From positions 17,982,846-18,046,845 of the forward strand of contig NC_088779.1 of NCBI RefSeq assembly GCF_954871325.1: a stretch of DNA of 64,000 bases, given 5' to 3'. How positions within the stretch are numbered: position 1 is the first letter of the stretch; each line of letters starts with the position of its first letter. The translations under genes were made by a program, and so were the position numbers. The DNA comes from Gordionus sp. m RMFG-2023 (Eukaryota; Nematomorpha; Gordioida; Chordodea; Parachordodidae). Positions 12,181 to 24,783 of the stretch are shown one piece after another. The notes under the pieces were generated by a model. The model was not told where the DNA came from. It saw only the letters and a program-made list of their open reading frames with translations, and did not search any database.

Positions 12181-15100
12181 TAAATTTATATGGCAAGAAA
12201 AACAAATTTCTTAAAAAATATATAAATAAATTGCATATAAGTTTCATTAGTATTGAATGGCATTTTTGTAATTTAAATAGATAGCATTTTTTTGAACTTA
12301 ACATAAAGATATAGATAGCCCTTATCAAATTTTTTGATAAAAGGAGTTAACCCAATTGGTAAATCCGAGATTTCCCCTTCATGTAATGATAAATTATTTA
12401 GAAATTTAACTATCTCCGGGTTTGGGAAAAAGTTTTGAAAATTAATATGGGTTGGACTGGGCTTGGAAAATATTCCTCAAGATTAATATTTGCTTGCACC
12501 TGACTTGGGAATATCTTTTACAAATTATTATGGGCCGGGCTAGGAAAAAATTTTTCAAAATTATTATGGGTTGAGCTAGGCTTGAGAAATTTTTTTTTAA
12601 ATATAAGGTCTTGGATGCTTTGAAATTTTTTCCAAATATTATGAGCTTGGACCTGGCTTGAAATTTTTTAATGTTAAATGTTAGTCTTATGTAATCAGTA
12701 ATATATTTACAAAGAATTTTGATATTGGGTAAAAGCTCATTTAAATATATTTTGACTCAAAAAATAGTTTCCACTCTTAGTCCTAATGGGTTGGACTCAA
12801 TGACATTGGTTGGACTTGACCTAAATGGGGAGGGGGAGGGGGTTTAAAAATAATATAAATTAATTATGATTTTTAAATAAAAGGTAACATCTTTCTTAAA
12901 AAAATGAATAAAATTCTCATTCTCCGTCATTCTTGAAGGGCTATCTACTAGTTTTGTTAATTTGCCGACCCTCAGCCCAATAATCAAACCTTCATTGAAT
13001 GTATATACTAGGTATAGGATTTTCTAAAATTTCAGGAACATTAAGCTAAAATTTAAAATAAAATATAACTATTTTTTTAAACATATATTATGTTTTCAAG
13101 AGGCTGGGCAAAGCATCCAAATAAAATTATTAAAGTTTCAATAATAAATATAACATAATTTAAATAAATTTTCAAAAGAGGGTCAAGCGACATCCCTTGT
13201 CTTTTCCTGTGAGCTCTTATGGTAGTAGTGATTTAACAAAACAGAGTTTTTAATAAATCTTTAATACACAAATAAGTTTTAGCACCTAATTTTTAATTTT
13301 GAAAGAGCTAATTTTGCTAAAATTATATTCCAGCATTTTTGAATGTCAGATAATTTTGCCGTTACATTTGAATTACTTCTAATTTATATGATCTTGGTAT
13401 ATAGAGACATCCCGTATAAATTAAAAAAATAATAATTCATGTGAAATTGTATGAAATTTGCATTTTATATAGCCTCTACAGGCGGAAAAACGATTTTAAA
13501 AACAATCAAATTTTCAAAATTAAAAAACTCACGCTATAAATGAATTAAAATTGTATAATTTGTTAATATCCCTATTCTATGAAGTATAGTCCTGAATTCG
13601 CTAAACGTCTACTGTTTTTTTTAATTAATTTTTTTTTGACAATATAATACTTGTTTTAAATTTATGGGTATTATTAAAAAATTAGTCAAATAAAATAATC
13701 CAATCATTTCTCCATTTTACTTGCGTTATTTTCTTATATTTTAATATACCTAAAGGTCAAAGAATTTATTCGGGGTTAAGGGGTTTAAGGCAAGTACTAA
13801 TATTAAAATTTTATTAAAGGTGTTAATTGGAAGCGAATCTAATTTGTTAAATTAGCTTTTTTAAAACATTAGAAATAAGCTTTGATATGCGTTCCCATTT
13901 TCATTAACAATTCTGATAAGGATGATTAAAAGAAAATATTAAAAATTTTTTATGATCATATGAAATTATTAATTATAAAATTTTCCCATTATATATTTAA
14001 GTTTCGAAGTAGAAATGCAAAGTTTTTGAATAAATTGAATATTTCATTTAAAAAAAGAATTCTACAAGGTTTCATCTACTACTGTCATCACACTTACATT
14101 TTACGGCTCTCTGTCTCCTCGAATTTGCATCTTCCTACACTGTTAAAGATAGATAGGTATTGATCAAATTAAAAGTCAATAGACAGTAAAGCATGAGATA
14201 TTTTTAGAATTTGGTGATATTTAAATAGAAGGACCATTAAATATTGCCGAGTTCTAGTTAGGTTAAGTATTTGTATATGTTTGGAAAATAAGTATAATTA
14301 TATTTTAGACCTATAAAATGGTGAACAGGCACCCGCCATCGGGACAAAAGGCCTCAATAATATCGAGATGGAAAAGATTGCTAAATATTTGAATTTAGGA
14401 TTATAATTAGCATGACTTTTTGTTTGGGATATAATATTGAAGTAGAGGAAAATGGGAGAAAATTTAAATATTAATGTATAAATATATTCCTAGTGTATTT
14501 GTCCCTAGTGTATTTGAATGACTGTATGAGAATATTACACTTATGATATCAAACATGCTATAATTACACCAATCATTAAACTGACCACACATTGTCCAAG
14601 GATACTACATTTTGACTATGCGAATGATTAATTATGCTATATCTAGCTTTAAATAGGAAGATTAACTGCACGGCCATTAAACCCCACTACCAAAGATAAT
14701 ATGATAGACTAACGGTTAAGATAATATATGAAAACAGAAATGTGATATCTTTGGTGGAAATGTTTATGGGAGCAACCTGGAATTTTACCAAAAAAAAATT
14801 ATATATTGGAATAATTATTTGAGTTTTTATAAATATTTATTTGAATTGTATATATTTGTGCGTAAATTGTAATATCCTACACCGGAATGGTTTCTAAAGA
14901 AAGGGGGGAGCGTGCTATATCTGTCTGTTGAAAGTGACAGATATTGACATTATTTTATGAAATATATTCGATAAAAGAGAGTTAGTTTTATCTTTAATAT
15001 ATATTTTTAATAACCTTAATTTATATATTAATATTTTTTCAAGAATCACATTATAATTAATAATTTTATATTGAATGAGTTTTGTTTTTCTCTCTAAATT

Positions 15101-15429
15101 GAAAGATTACATGGCTCTAATAAAGAATAACCATAAAATATTTTATGACATTGGCAATAGGCTGGTTTTTAGCTCGCTCGCCCTCATCCGCTTATACTTT
15201 TTGAGAGCGTGATAAAATTTTCTAAATATTTTCAACATTGTGCAAGTGGTAGTCGGATTATTAAAAATTTTACATAATAGTCGGGCGTGGTTGGATAAAT
15301 TTTTAATATTTATTAGACAAATATAGCAAGAATTAATTTATTATAAATTATAGCTTTATTTTAGAATATATTAAATATTATATATGTTTAATTAAATATA
15401 TATTACACTAACTAAATAAAGAGCCAAAC
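12181..15429. other. A+T-rich stretch, no gene recognised
   Basis: Most of it is featureless. A degraded G+C-richer patch at 12420-12680 repeats GGGTTGGACTGGGCTTGG-like blocks between A/T runs, like a worn MITE of the CCCGGGCC style. A purine run followed by a TG at about 14900 could be the edge of an LTR relic, but nothing around it supports that. Confidence 0.45.
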
Positions 15430-16470
15430 GAGTCATTACATATGCGTAGCCAGGGGGGGGGGGCAAGGGGAAATTCATAAATTTATCACTTTTTGTGAAT
15501 ATCATTTTAAGCTACTAAAAGATATCCCCCTTAGTCCTTTCCCCCACTCCCTGACCCTCAAAAATGTATGTATCTTAAACAATAATTTGAAAGAAAGAAT
15601 GTAAAAGTTGATACTTTTTTATAAAACTATTCATCATAATTTATACATTTTTGGAAAAAAGCATTTATATATATAAAAAGTGAACCAAAAATGTTTTTAT
15701 AGAAATGGATTATAAGCCAAAGATAAGTCTTAAGACAAAAGTGAAATGTATTATAATTATTAATAATAGATCCATAAAATTACTAAATAATATAATATAT
15801 CAAATATAATTTTTTATAAAGTGAATAATTTTAATTTATTTATCTTCATAAAAGTAAAATATAATTATAAAACTATTGATAAAATTAAATCATAAATTAA
15901 ATAAAAAAAATTAAAGCACAATACAAACAGTGGAATATTATATGTCGTAGATTGTATATGTAATTTTATCAATTATCATATGACAATCAATTAATTTTCA
16001 CCAATATAAGTGAATTAAATATCAGAAAACTATAATATATTGATAAGGACATCTTTAAAAACATTGTGAGATGAAAAATATAAATATTAATTTTAAATAT
16101 CATTTTTTATTTAAAATAAATAGATGGCGTTAAATAATTGAATGCAAATTGTTGCTATATTTAATAACAAGAGCATTGATTAGTAAAATTTATTAAATTA
16201 TTAACTGTAATATATTCTCTAACTGTCAAATATGTCTGTAAAAGTGGAATTTTACCTAATATTTTATAACTAATTCTATATAATAGAGGAATATCAACTA
16301 TATGTCTACTTACTTTTTTATATAAATTTCTTATACTTGTTTTGAATAAATTATTACCATGCTTTTATATTAATGTAATATACAAGTAATTTATTATATC
16401 TTATATAAACTAATAAAAATATATTTCATATTTGTTCCAGGCTTATTTTTTTATTAAAATTAACCTCCTA

Positions 16471-19426
16471 CAGTCAAAACCGTTTAATTGCATATCGCTT
16501 AAGTGCAAAAACTTTTAAATGCTAAAAAACCCCACGATTTTGATAATAATTATTATGGTATAATGTTAAATTACATTTATAATTGCAAAATTTTTCAGGT
16601 CCCATTTATATGACAATAACGTTAATTTAATCGGATAAGTGAAAAAATAAAAAAAATTTATCAAAAAAAATTATTCATCATTTTTTTTATTTAACCTTTT
16701 TTCATTCATTCATTCATTACCACCCCAGAAATTAATATAAAAATGGTAAAAAAAACATTCCATACTCTAACCCTGAAGCATAAAAAAGAAATAATTGATA
16801 AATTAAACACTACATCAAAAACACAATTAGCATCAAATTACAATTGCCACGTCTCGACAATCTACCGTTTAATAGCGAATAAAGAAAATATATGCTCACA
16901 ATTTCTAAGGAATAAACCTCCTACAACTAAAAGAGTTAGAATGAGTTGTTACCCAAAGACAGAAGCAGCTTTATTGGTTTGGTTTACCCAAATGCGAAGT
17001 AAAAATTGCAGTCTAAATGGGCCAGTGATGTTAGAAAAAGCTATATTTTTTAGTCAAACATTCAATGAAGGTAATTATACGTTTTTTTTATAATATATAT
17101 ATATATAAATTATAGGCATTCCTACTAGCAGCAGGTTGCAGAGATTTAGGAAAAGACAGAATATAAATTTTCATAATGTTTGCAATGAAAAGGGGAGTGC
17201 AGATATTATTAATGCAAATGAATAAGCAGAAATACACTCCCATCTATGATTAAAGATTATCAAAGGAGTAATATTTACAATTGTGATGAGACAGGACTAT
17301 ACTACCGAGCATTACCAAAGGGCACAATGGAATTTAGTGGAACTCAACCACTGGGCTTTAAACCAGACAAGTAAAAGGTCACAGTTCTATTTATCATAAA
17401 TGGGGATGGATCTGATAAAAAGTTATATGTTGTAGGGAAATTTAAAAACCCTAGGTGCTTTAAAAATAAAAAATTACCAGTAAAATACTACTCCAATAAA
17501 AGCAGCTGGATGACAACCTCAACTTTTGAAGATATCCTAAGAGAATGGGATTCCTCATTAATGAAGAAAATTTTATTGTTTTGTGAAAATGCATCTTGTC
17601 ACAAAACAGAATTAACATTTAACAATATAAAATTAATTTTTTTACCAGCAAATACAACATCATTAATTCAACCTTTGGACATGGGTGCAATTAGATCCTT
17701 TAAATGTCATTATAGATAGGGTATCATGAGAAAAATGATAACATTGATGGAAGGAAATGACACCAGCTCTTTTTATAAAAGATTTGCACTCTATGATAGC
17801 CTCTATCTTATAAAATTTGCATGGGGTGAGGTGACAAGTACCACAATCATAAAATGTTTTATTGAAGCTAAATTTTTTGATAAGTCTATGGCATTTGATT
17901 GGGAATCGGAGGATGATATAGCACTAACTGACAACGTAGAAGATGAATTTGATCCCATATTTGAAGAATATGCGTTACACGATGATGATGCTAGCTGCCA
18001 TGAAATTTTGGATGATCAGGATATTTGTAATCAGATAAGATTAGAGTTGGAAGGTTTAATTACTTAAAATTTTTTATTTATCTTATTTTTTATAGAAGGT
18101 TATGAAAGCTTCGAGAATGACGAAGGAAACCTAGAGATATCTGATCATTTAATTACAAAAAATCAGGCTCTTAATGGTTATTATACTTTTCTTGAATATG
18201 CTCATGAACATCTAAGGGATCAAGATTCACTAAGAAAGCAAGAGAATATTGTGGAAAAAGAATAAATATATTATCACTTTTTAAATTCTAATTTATTATT
18301 AAAGCCAAATTTTAAAATATTTTGCCTAAAAAACTGGAAACAATAAGATTAATATAAAAGAATTTAAGTTTATTAAGTGTTTTGTTTTCATTCACATGAT
18401 ATTTGATTTAAAATCCTGTGCCTATTCAAATCTTATGAATTCGAATATTATAAATGTAAATGTATTAACAGACCATGTTGGAATGAAAGTTTATTAATGC
18501 TTTGTTAACATAAGATTTTATTCAAACTAATTTTATTATACATGCATCACAATTATTATAAAGTAATGTAAGATTTAATAAAAATATTTTGTGATATGAG
18601 TTTGGCTAGACTCTGGAGTAAATAGTGTAAAATTATATTTCAGTAAATTTAATGAAGGTAAAATAACAAAAGTAGTTAAAATTAATGGAAATAAATATTA
18701 GGGTATTGTAAAGGAAAAAATGTTATTATTTTCCACAAAAGCTTTTTTTTGCTTTAATTCTTACATATCTTAAATAAAAAATATCATTGAAAAAATGAGA
18801 TAAAATCAAGTAAACAAATTTAATTTGAAATAATTTTATTCAATAAAAAATAATTTATTAACAACTAGAATGCTAATACATAAATAATTGCAATCATTTT
18901 ATAATTAAAAGTCTTGTTTTCTTTGTTCCTTTCTGTCTATAATCATGTCTAGATCTAAAGAAAATATAAATATATATATCAAAATATATCACATTACTTT
19001 CAAGTGCTTCAGATATTTTAATATTATTTGATTGATCTAAATTAACTGAATACTTTTTATAAAATAATAACTTGATGAATTGACGATAAAAATATAGGAT
19101 TATTGGTGGGAAGAAAAAAAAGCTATGATCATATGTTTCAACAAATAAGATAAATTTTTAAAATTTATTTTTTTTTTATTCGTTACATAACTTATTCAAA
19201 TTTAAATATATAGTTGGTTACATTAACTAAAAATTGTATTTATTGCAAAGTTTGATGGCTTATATGATTAAAATATATATAGATGATAAATATCTTTATA
19301 AAAACACAAACTGATTTTTAATAAATAAATTGTTGAATTTTAATCGTATAATTGCGAAAAATCGGATAATTGCGAAATTTTTAAATATTTCGGTCCCAAG
19401 CTTTTGCAATTAAACGGTTTTGACTG
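16471..19426 (+). mobile_element. pogo/Tigger-type element
   Basis: The ends are CAGTCAAAACCGTTTAATTG and its complement, ending CGGTTTTGACTG. Both are flanked by TA (16469-16470, 19427-19428), the target duplication of the Tc1-mariner-pogo superfamily. Full length is 2956 bp with one transposase gene on the + strand. It is inserted in the element at 15440-19560 and is therefore younger than it. Confidence 0.9.
16743..18265 (+). pseudogene. pogo/Tigger transposase, inactive
   Basis: Three exons are inferred: 16743-17070, 17116-18053 and 18096-18265, with introns of 45 and 42 nt. Residues 1-60 form the CENP-B/pogo helix-turn-helix (LTLKHKKEIIDKL, STIYRLIANKENI). The DDE region includes NIYNCDETGLYYRALPKGT, VVGKFKNPRCFKN, REWDSSLMKK and SLIQPLDMGAIRSFK. 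The reading frame is interrupted by three in-frame stops (near 17222, 17372 and 17717), so it cannot make a full protein. The second catalytic Asp (usually DN in LLVDNxxAH) reads EN here (LLFCENASCH). The last exon ends in an acidic tail, as in other Tigger proteins. Confidence 0.85.
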
Positions 19427-19570
19427 TATCTTGTAAAATTATTTTATGACTATATATAGACTAAGGTAACCCGGCCTAAGGCCCGCCCAAAATGGGATCT
19501 GGGAGCGAAGGCGCCAGTAATTTTTTATTCCCCCTTTAGGAAAATTCTGGCTACGCCTATGAGTCATTAC

Positions 19571-21525
19571 TATAATTTTTAAACATGTGACGGGAGAGGG
19601 TTATTTTTTATAAAAAATTATTAAGGGACCAACAGATGGGTAAAAAAGATTTAGAACAACGAGTAGGCGGGTTTTGGCTAAAAATCCGCTAATTGCTGAC
19701 CTCTATTGTGCTCGAACTCTCATGTTCTGAGCCTAGATCTAAACTAATTTTAAAAAGTTGAGGGCTCAATTAATAATTTTTTTTTTCCAAGGTTGAGATA
19801 CTTTATTTAAATAACAAATTTCACAAATTTTTCATTTATAAATTATAAATAAAAAAAAATATATAAAAAAACCAATAATATATTAAAAATGAATTAAAAA
19901 ATATGTATGTATAAAAGAGTAATGAGATAAATAAAATAATAAAATTTTTTAAAAAAAGGGTACAAATCACCTAGGAGAAAAGTGGGAAATCTGCTGGCGA
20001 AGGTAAAATCCTTCATTGGGGTCCCCTGAAATCTGTCTTATATTTTTTCCTATAGTTTTGATAAAATTGAGAGCATCACTACCGAACCTGCCTAGGGTAT
20101 TGGGATAAACTCGGTATTATTGAGGCAAGCACATTTGTTTTTTTTAAATATTTTTTCCCATTTTTTTTCAACCATTTTATAGGTAAAATTCTAATATAAA
20201 TGATAATTTGACATGCTAGTAATACAATAGGAATACATTGCTTATTTTGTTTTTATATCCATTTTAGAAAGTAAAATATTGGAACATTTTCAATTTAATT
20301 AAAAAAATATAACCAATTATGTAATTATAAAGTTTACCGATAGCTTTGGCATAAAAATAATGAATATGAGATAGAAATTTTTAAATTTTTTCTAGTAAAA
20401 TATATGGAGTAGATAAAAAAAATATTATTTTATTAATATTCAGTTTATTTCTTTATACTAAACCCTGAAACCGAACTCTGAAGCTGAACCCTATTTTAAA
20501 ATTTTTAACTCTGAACCAGATCCGAACCAGGACCCTGTTTTTTTTATCAAAGGGTTTACATCTTAATACTGTCTGTACCAATATGGGATTGATATTTATA
20601 TAGCTGAGGCTAGTGGGAGAGACTGAATTATTGTAAAGGGTCGGTCTCCTCCGCTCTCCAACACCAGTGTAGTAAACTGTGTTACTTTATTTGTTAAGGT
20701 CGAAATTAGTGGGAGAGCTTATATTCTAATATTCTTTATTCAATTTCTTTTATAAAATTAATCAAAATATCGTCTGTCAAATAAGAAAGGTTAGAATAAA
20801 ATGATACTAAATCAGACTAATATCCTCGTTAGAACGAAAATGATACTAAATCAGACTAATATCCTCGATTATATATATTTTTCTATAATATTCGTCAAAT
20901 CAGAAAAGTTAGAACTAAAATGATACTAAATCTTTAATAAATAATAAGTTAAAAATATAATCAACTAAATTAAAAAAAATTAAAATAATCAAAAATTAAA
21001 ATTAAAAATTATAATTAAGTTCCTAAAATCATGATCTCCCCTATACAAATATCCTCGAATATATATATACTTTTCTATAATATTCATTTACATTATGTTT
21101 TACAAACTGAAAAAAATCTTGAACTTTCTTTAATTTGAATAATCATTCTTTTTTCATCTTTCTTTAAATCATTTGCATTCGAAATTTAATTATTTTTTCT
21201 TGAGTAGATTTGAATATCTTTCGGCTTCGTAATTTGGTTTAACAATTACAACACCGTCTCATTTACATTTTAACAATTTAGAAAATATAATTATTGTTTA
21301 GGATAGTAGTAAGAATATTGGTTATATATCGTTTTAACATAAATAAAATCGCGTACACTCTTAGAAAATAAAAAAAAGGCTAATGATGACCTATTATCAG
21401 CCTATTCATTCATATTCTATATTTTTGAAGATAAGTCACAAAAAAATTTCCCATCTGTCACATTTCCTCATGTCACTCAATTTTATGGCCAATATCTTCA
21501 TTTTACTCGCCATTTACTTATTTCA
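19571..21525. other. non-coding stretch upstream of PSMA2
   Basis: No gene is seen. A small patch at 20460-20545 repeats CCGAAC/CTGAACC-like motifs (worn MITE style). A direct duplication lies at about 20794-20870. The last few hundred bases before 21526 should hold the PSMA2 promoter, but I see no distinctive element. Confidence 0.5.
20794..20870 (+). repeat. direct duplication, 38-39 bp, two copies
   Basis: Two adjacent copies share AATGATACTAAATCAGACTA followed by ATATCCTCG. A third partial copy begins near 20905. It is non-coding and lies upstream of PSMA2. Confidence 0.75.
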
Positions 21526-22581
21526 ATGAGTGAAAAATATTCTTTTTCTCTTACTACATTTAGGTACTAAACTAATAATCCTTGGTAATTAATTGTATTT
21601 GCGTATATAGCCCATCAGGAAAATTAGTCCAAATAGAATATGCTTTAGCTGCTGTAGCTGCAGGAGCACCTTCAATTGGGATAAAAGGTAAAGTATTAAT
21701 TTTAAATTATTATTTACTCATAGTTTAGCGAGAAATGGAGTTGTATTAGCTTCTGAAAAAAAATTTAAATCTATTTTATATGATGAATCAAGTGTAAGAA
21801 AGGTTGAATTATTGTCAAGTAATTGTGGAATAACATACAGTGGATTAGGTCCTGATTTTAGGTTAATAATTATCATTTTATCATACCCTTATAATATAAT
21901 TAAGATTGCTAGTCAAGGAGGGTAGGAAAGTGGCTCAACAATACCAATTAGTATATGGTGAAAGTGTTTCACCAAATCAATTGGTTCAAAAGATTGCAGC
22001 TGTTGTTCAAAATTATACACAATCTGGGTAAGATTATTCACTTTAATACAATTTATTACATTCTTAATAGTGGTGTTAGACCATTTGGGGTATCTCTTCT
22101 GATTGCTGGATGGGATAATGATCTAAACAAACCATTTTTATATCAATGTGATCCATCAGTAACTTTTTGTGCCTTATATATCTTTATATAGATAAAATAA
22201 AGGGTGCCTATTTTGCCTGGAAAGCTACAGCATTAGGAAAAAATTGCATAAATGGTCGAACTTTTTTGGAGAAGCGGTAATTTTTATATATAATAATTTT
22301 ATATCAATAATTATTATATTTTTATTTATATATTTTCAAAGTATTTACTTATGTCTATTTACATTAATTGAATAAATTTTCAGAAGTAATATTATATAAT
22401 ATTTAGATATAATGAAGATCTTGAATTGGAAGATGCTATTCACACAGCAATTTTAACATTAAAAGAAAACTTTGAAGGACAAATTACAGAGGCTAATATA
22501 GAAATTGGTGTTTGTAGTAAAGATGGATTTAGAAGGCTTAAAAATAGTGAAATCAAAGATTATTTGGCAACTATTTCTTGA
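21526..22581 (+). CDS. PSMA2: 20S proteasome subunit alpha type-2
   Basis: This is a structural, non-catalytic subunit of the outer alpha ring of the 20S proteasome; the ring controls entry to the proteolytic chamber. Seven exons: 21526-21563, 21611-21687, 21729-21861, 21905-22027, 22071-22158, 22203-22276 and 22407-22581. The introns are 47, 41, 43, 43, 44 and 130 nt. The protein (about 234 residues, the usual length) starts [17 protein letters not shown] and contains [20 protein letters not shown] (the alpha-subunit N-terminal signature), GVVLASEKK, the conserved [17 protein letters not shown] turn and [16 protein letters not shown] near the end. All splice sites are GT..AG and restore the frame. 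The second intron uses the AG at 21727-21728 rather than the one at 21722-21723, which would create a stop. AATAAA at 22595-22600, 14 bases after the stop, is the likely polyadenylation signal. Each exon is intact, so the gene should work. Confidence 0.97.
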
Positions 22582-23179
22582 ATGTATATAATATAATAAA
22601 TAGTATTTACAGTATCATGTTATAAATTAATGATATTATGGAGTATAATTAGTTAAGTATCTTAGCTAACAGCAAAATATTCTAGTTAAATCATAAGAAT
22701 TTTTTAGAGAATATAACAAGAATTTATAAAATATTAAATTATAAACTCATAAAATAATATTAACATTTAATATTTTGGCAATGAGATAATGCTGATCTCG
22801 CCCATAATTATAAATTCACTTTTTAAAATGAGATATAAATATGTCTCAGGATTGTCACAATTAACTATTCTAATGATTACAATATGAAAATATTTTCCAT
22901 TCACTTATAAGGAATTACACAGGTACAATAAATAGGAAACTGGTAACTAATTAAATAACTAGTAAGAGACTTTATCATATATAAGCATTCATTATTCAAA
23001 ATCAATAAGATAAAATAATTTCTACATTTAAGATATAATAATAATAATCAATTTCTAGAATGCTCCTTTTTTTAAAAAATAATACTCGATTATTACATTT
23101 CACCCAATCATTGTAATTAAATCTTTTTGTATTTATACTTTATGAACAATATAATGTAGTATATGTACCTGCTCTATTT
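22582..23179. other. intergenic A+T-rich sequence
   Basis: It lies between PSMA2 and the Gypsy fossil. No coding or repeat structure is recognised. Confidence 0.5.
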
Positions 23180-23560
23180 ACTGGCATAATTTATTTCTAT
23201 AACTTCTAATGTACTTTCATGAGTTGAAATAATTAAATGATCTCTTAGCTGATCTGCATGTTTCCGCAATGTTCTTTTGGGAGTTTTGACAATATATGAT
23301 AAGAATTAAACCATGTCCTCTCTTTTATCGCACATTTTCTCCAACCTTTGGTATTCTCATTGTTTAACCAAACAGTCATGAAAATTCGAATTCACTCTCT
23401 TTTGAATGCAAATCATGATTTTGACTTTGTCTCTCATTTGTCTTTTCAATATGTTCTACATTTCTTATCTAATCCAAATTAGTTTTCAATTGTCTTAAAC
23501 ATAATTTTGCAAGGAAATCTCCCTTTGAGCTATGCTCTCCCAGAGATAGATAGTTAAAAC

Positions 23561-24783
23561 CAGTGGCGTAGCTAGGAATTTTCCTTAGAGGGGGTCCATA
23601 CATATGAAAGCCTGGGGGCTTCGCCTCCCAGACTCCCTTTAACGGGACTTCGGCCGTTTTACCCGGCACCATATAGGCCTAAAACGAATTATTTGATATT
23701 CGATTCGTATTTTACGAATACAAATAACACAATTATTCGTATTCGAAATTATTTATATATAAATATTCGTAATTATTCGCAAATATTTTATTGCAAGTAA
23801 AATAAAAAGAAGTAATTAAATTTTCCTAGTGGATATCATTTCTTTTTATTTTATTTCCTATTATCAAATATCAAATCATAACAAGTTATATTTGCTGAAA
23901 AAGTTTAATGGAAGAAAAGGAAAAGCTTCAAAGTAAAATATAATTATTTTATTTTGATTGTTTCTCTTTAATCATTTTTGATGTTATGAACAAGTCAAAA
24001 CATTTTTATAAAGTGTGCCTCTTTCCCATATTCTCGAGCTCCTGGCAGATAAATAAATAAATTATTTTGACTAGTTCTTATTATTTGATTAGGAAAATCC
24101 TTTTCCCATTTAGTAACCTTATTTTTGGCAAATTTTAAAGACAATCTAATTCAGATAGTGCATTATAATATCTTCATCCTTTATTACATTGTCATAATCA
24201 CCTCTAAAAATTATATTAATAATTAAATAAAGGAAATTTATGCTACTAAAGTATTTTTAATAAATAAAATCTATAATGAAATACTTTCTAAAATTTTGTT
24301 ATATTTTATATGCAAAAATGACAATTAGTTTAGAGAATCCTTAAAAGTGCCATCTTTTTAAACATCTGTAAAAATTTTTTTGCAAAATATTTTATAAGCT
24401 TTAGAAAATTTTCGAATCGAAACGAATAATGATTTTATTATTCGTACGAATACGAATAGCGCAATTATTCGATTCGTTTTTTTGTAGGCCTAGCACCATA
24501 TATTCGATAATATATAATAAATATATTTTTTAAATGCATCAATAATATGTTATTATAATTTAGTAGATTGTTCTCAATGACTTTATAATAATACTACCCA
24601 GAATAATTTCAATAGTAATATAATATCCTTTCACAAACATCAAAACCAAAAAAAAATATATATATTATTTGTATTTATTTGATATAAAGTCACTTTTAAG
24701 TCTTTTGAACGTATAATCTAAAAAAAAATTTTTGCTCTGGGAGGGGTCCAAACCCGAAAACCACCCCCGTAGCTACGCCACTG
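23561..24783. mobile_element. hAT element, CAGTGGCGTAGCTA ends
   Basis: The ends CAGTGGCGTAGCTAGG and the complement (GTAGCTACGCCACTG at the right) are flanked by perfect 8-bp duplications GTTAAAAC (23553-23560 and 24784-24791). It is inserted in the Gypsy fossil and is itself interrupted by the element at 23674-24492, leaving only about 400 bp of its own sequence. Non-autonomous, no transposase. Confidence 0.92.
23674..24492. mobile_element. hAT-type MITE, TAGGCCTA ends
   Basis: It starts TAGGCCTAAAACGAATTATT and ends with CGTTTTTTTGTAGGCCTA. Perfect 8-bp duplications GCACCATA flank it (23666-23673 and 24493-24500). Both ends carry many TTCGAAT/CGAATCGAA motifs, as in the repeat at 7623-8225. 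It is 819 bp with no transposase, nested in the hAT element at 23561-24783. Confidence 0.92.

Larger units (their letters stand above)
15440..19560. mobile_element. outer DNA transposon, ATATGCGTAGCCAG ends, 10-bp flanks
   Basis: The left end is ATATGCGTAGCCAGGGGGG and the right end is its complement (complement starts ATAGGCGTAGCCAG). Both are directly flanked by the same ten bases, GAGTCATTAC (15430-15439 and 19561-19570). That is longer than the 8 bp of hAT elements and falls in the 9-11 bp range of Mutator-like elements. I found no transposase of its own. An inner stretch (16110-16330) is similar to 40565-40780 within the hAT element at 36193-41335. The pogo/Tigger element at 16471-19426 is inserted in it. 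Confidence 0.7.

Noticed and set aside
14890-14930. Purine tract followed by TG as an LTR boundary
   Set aside because: No second LTR copy, primer-binding site or coding part nearby.
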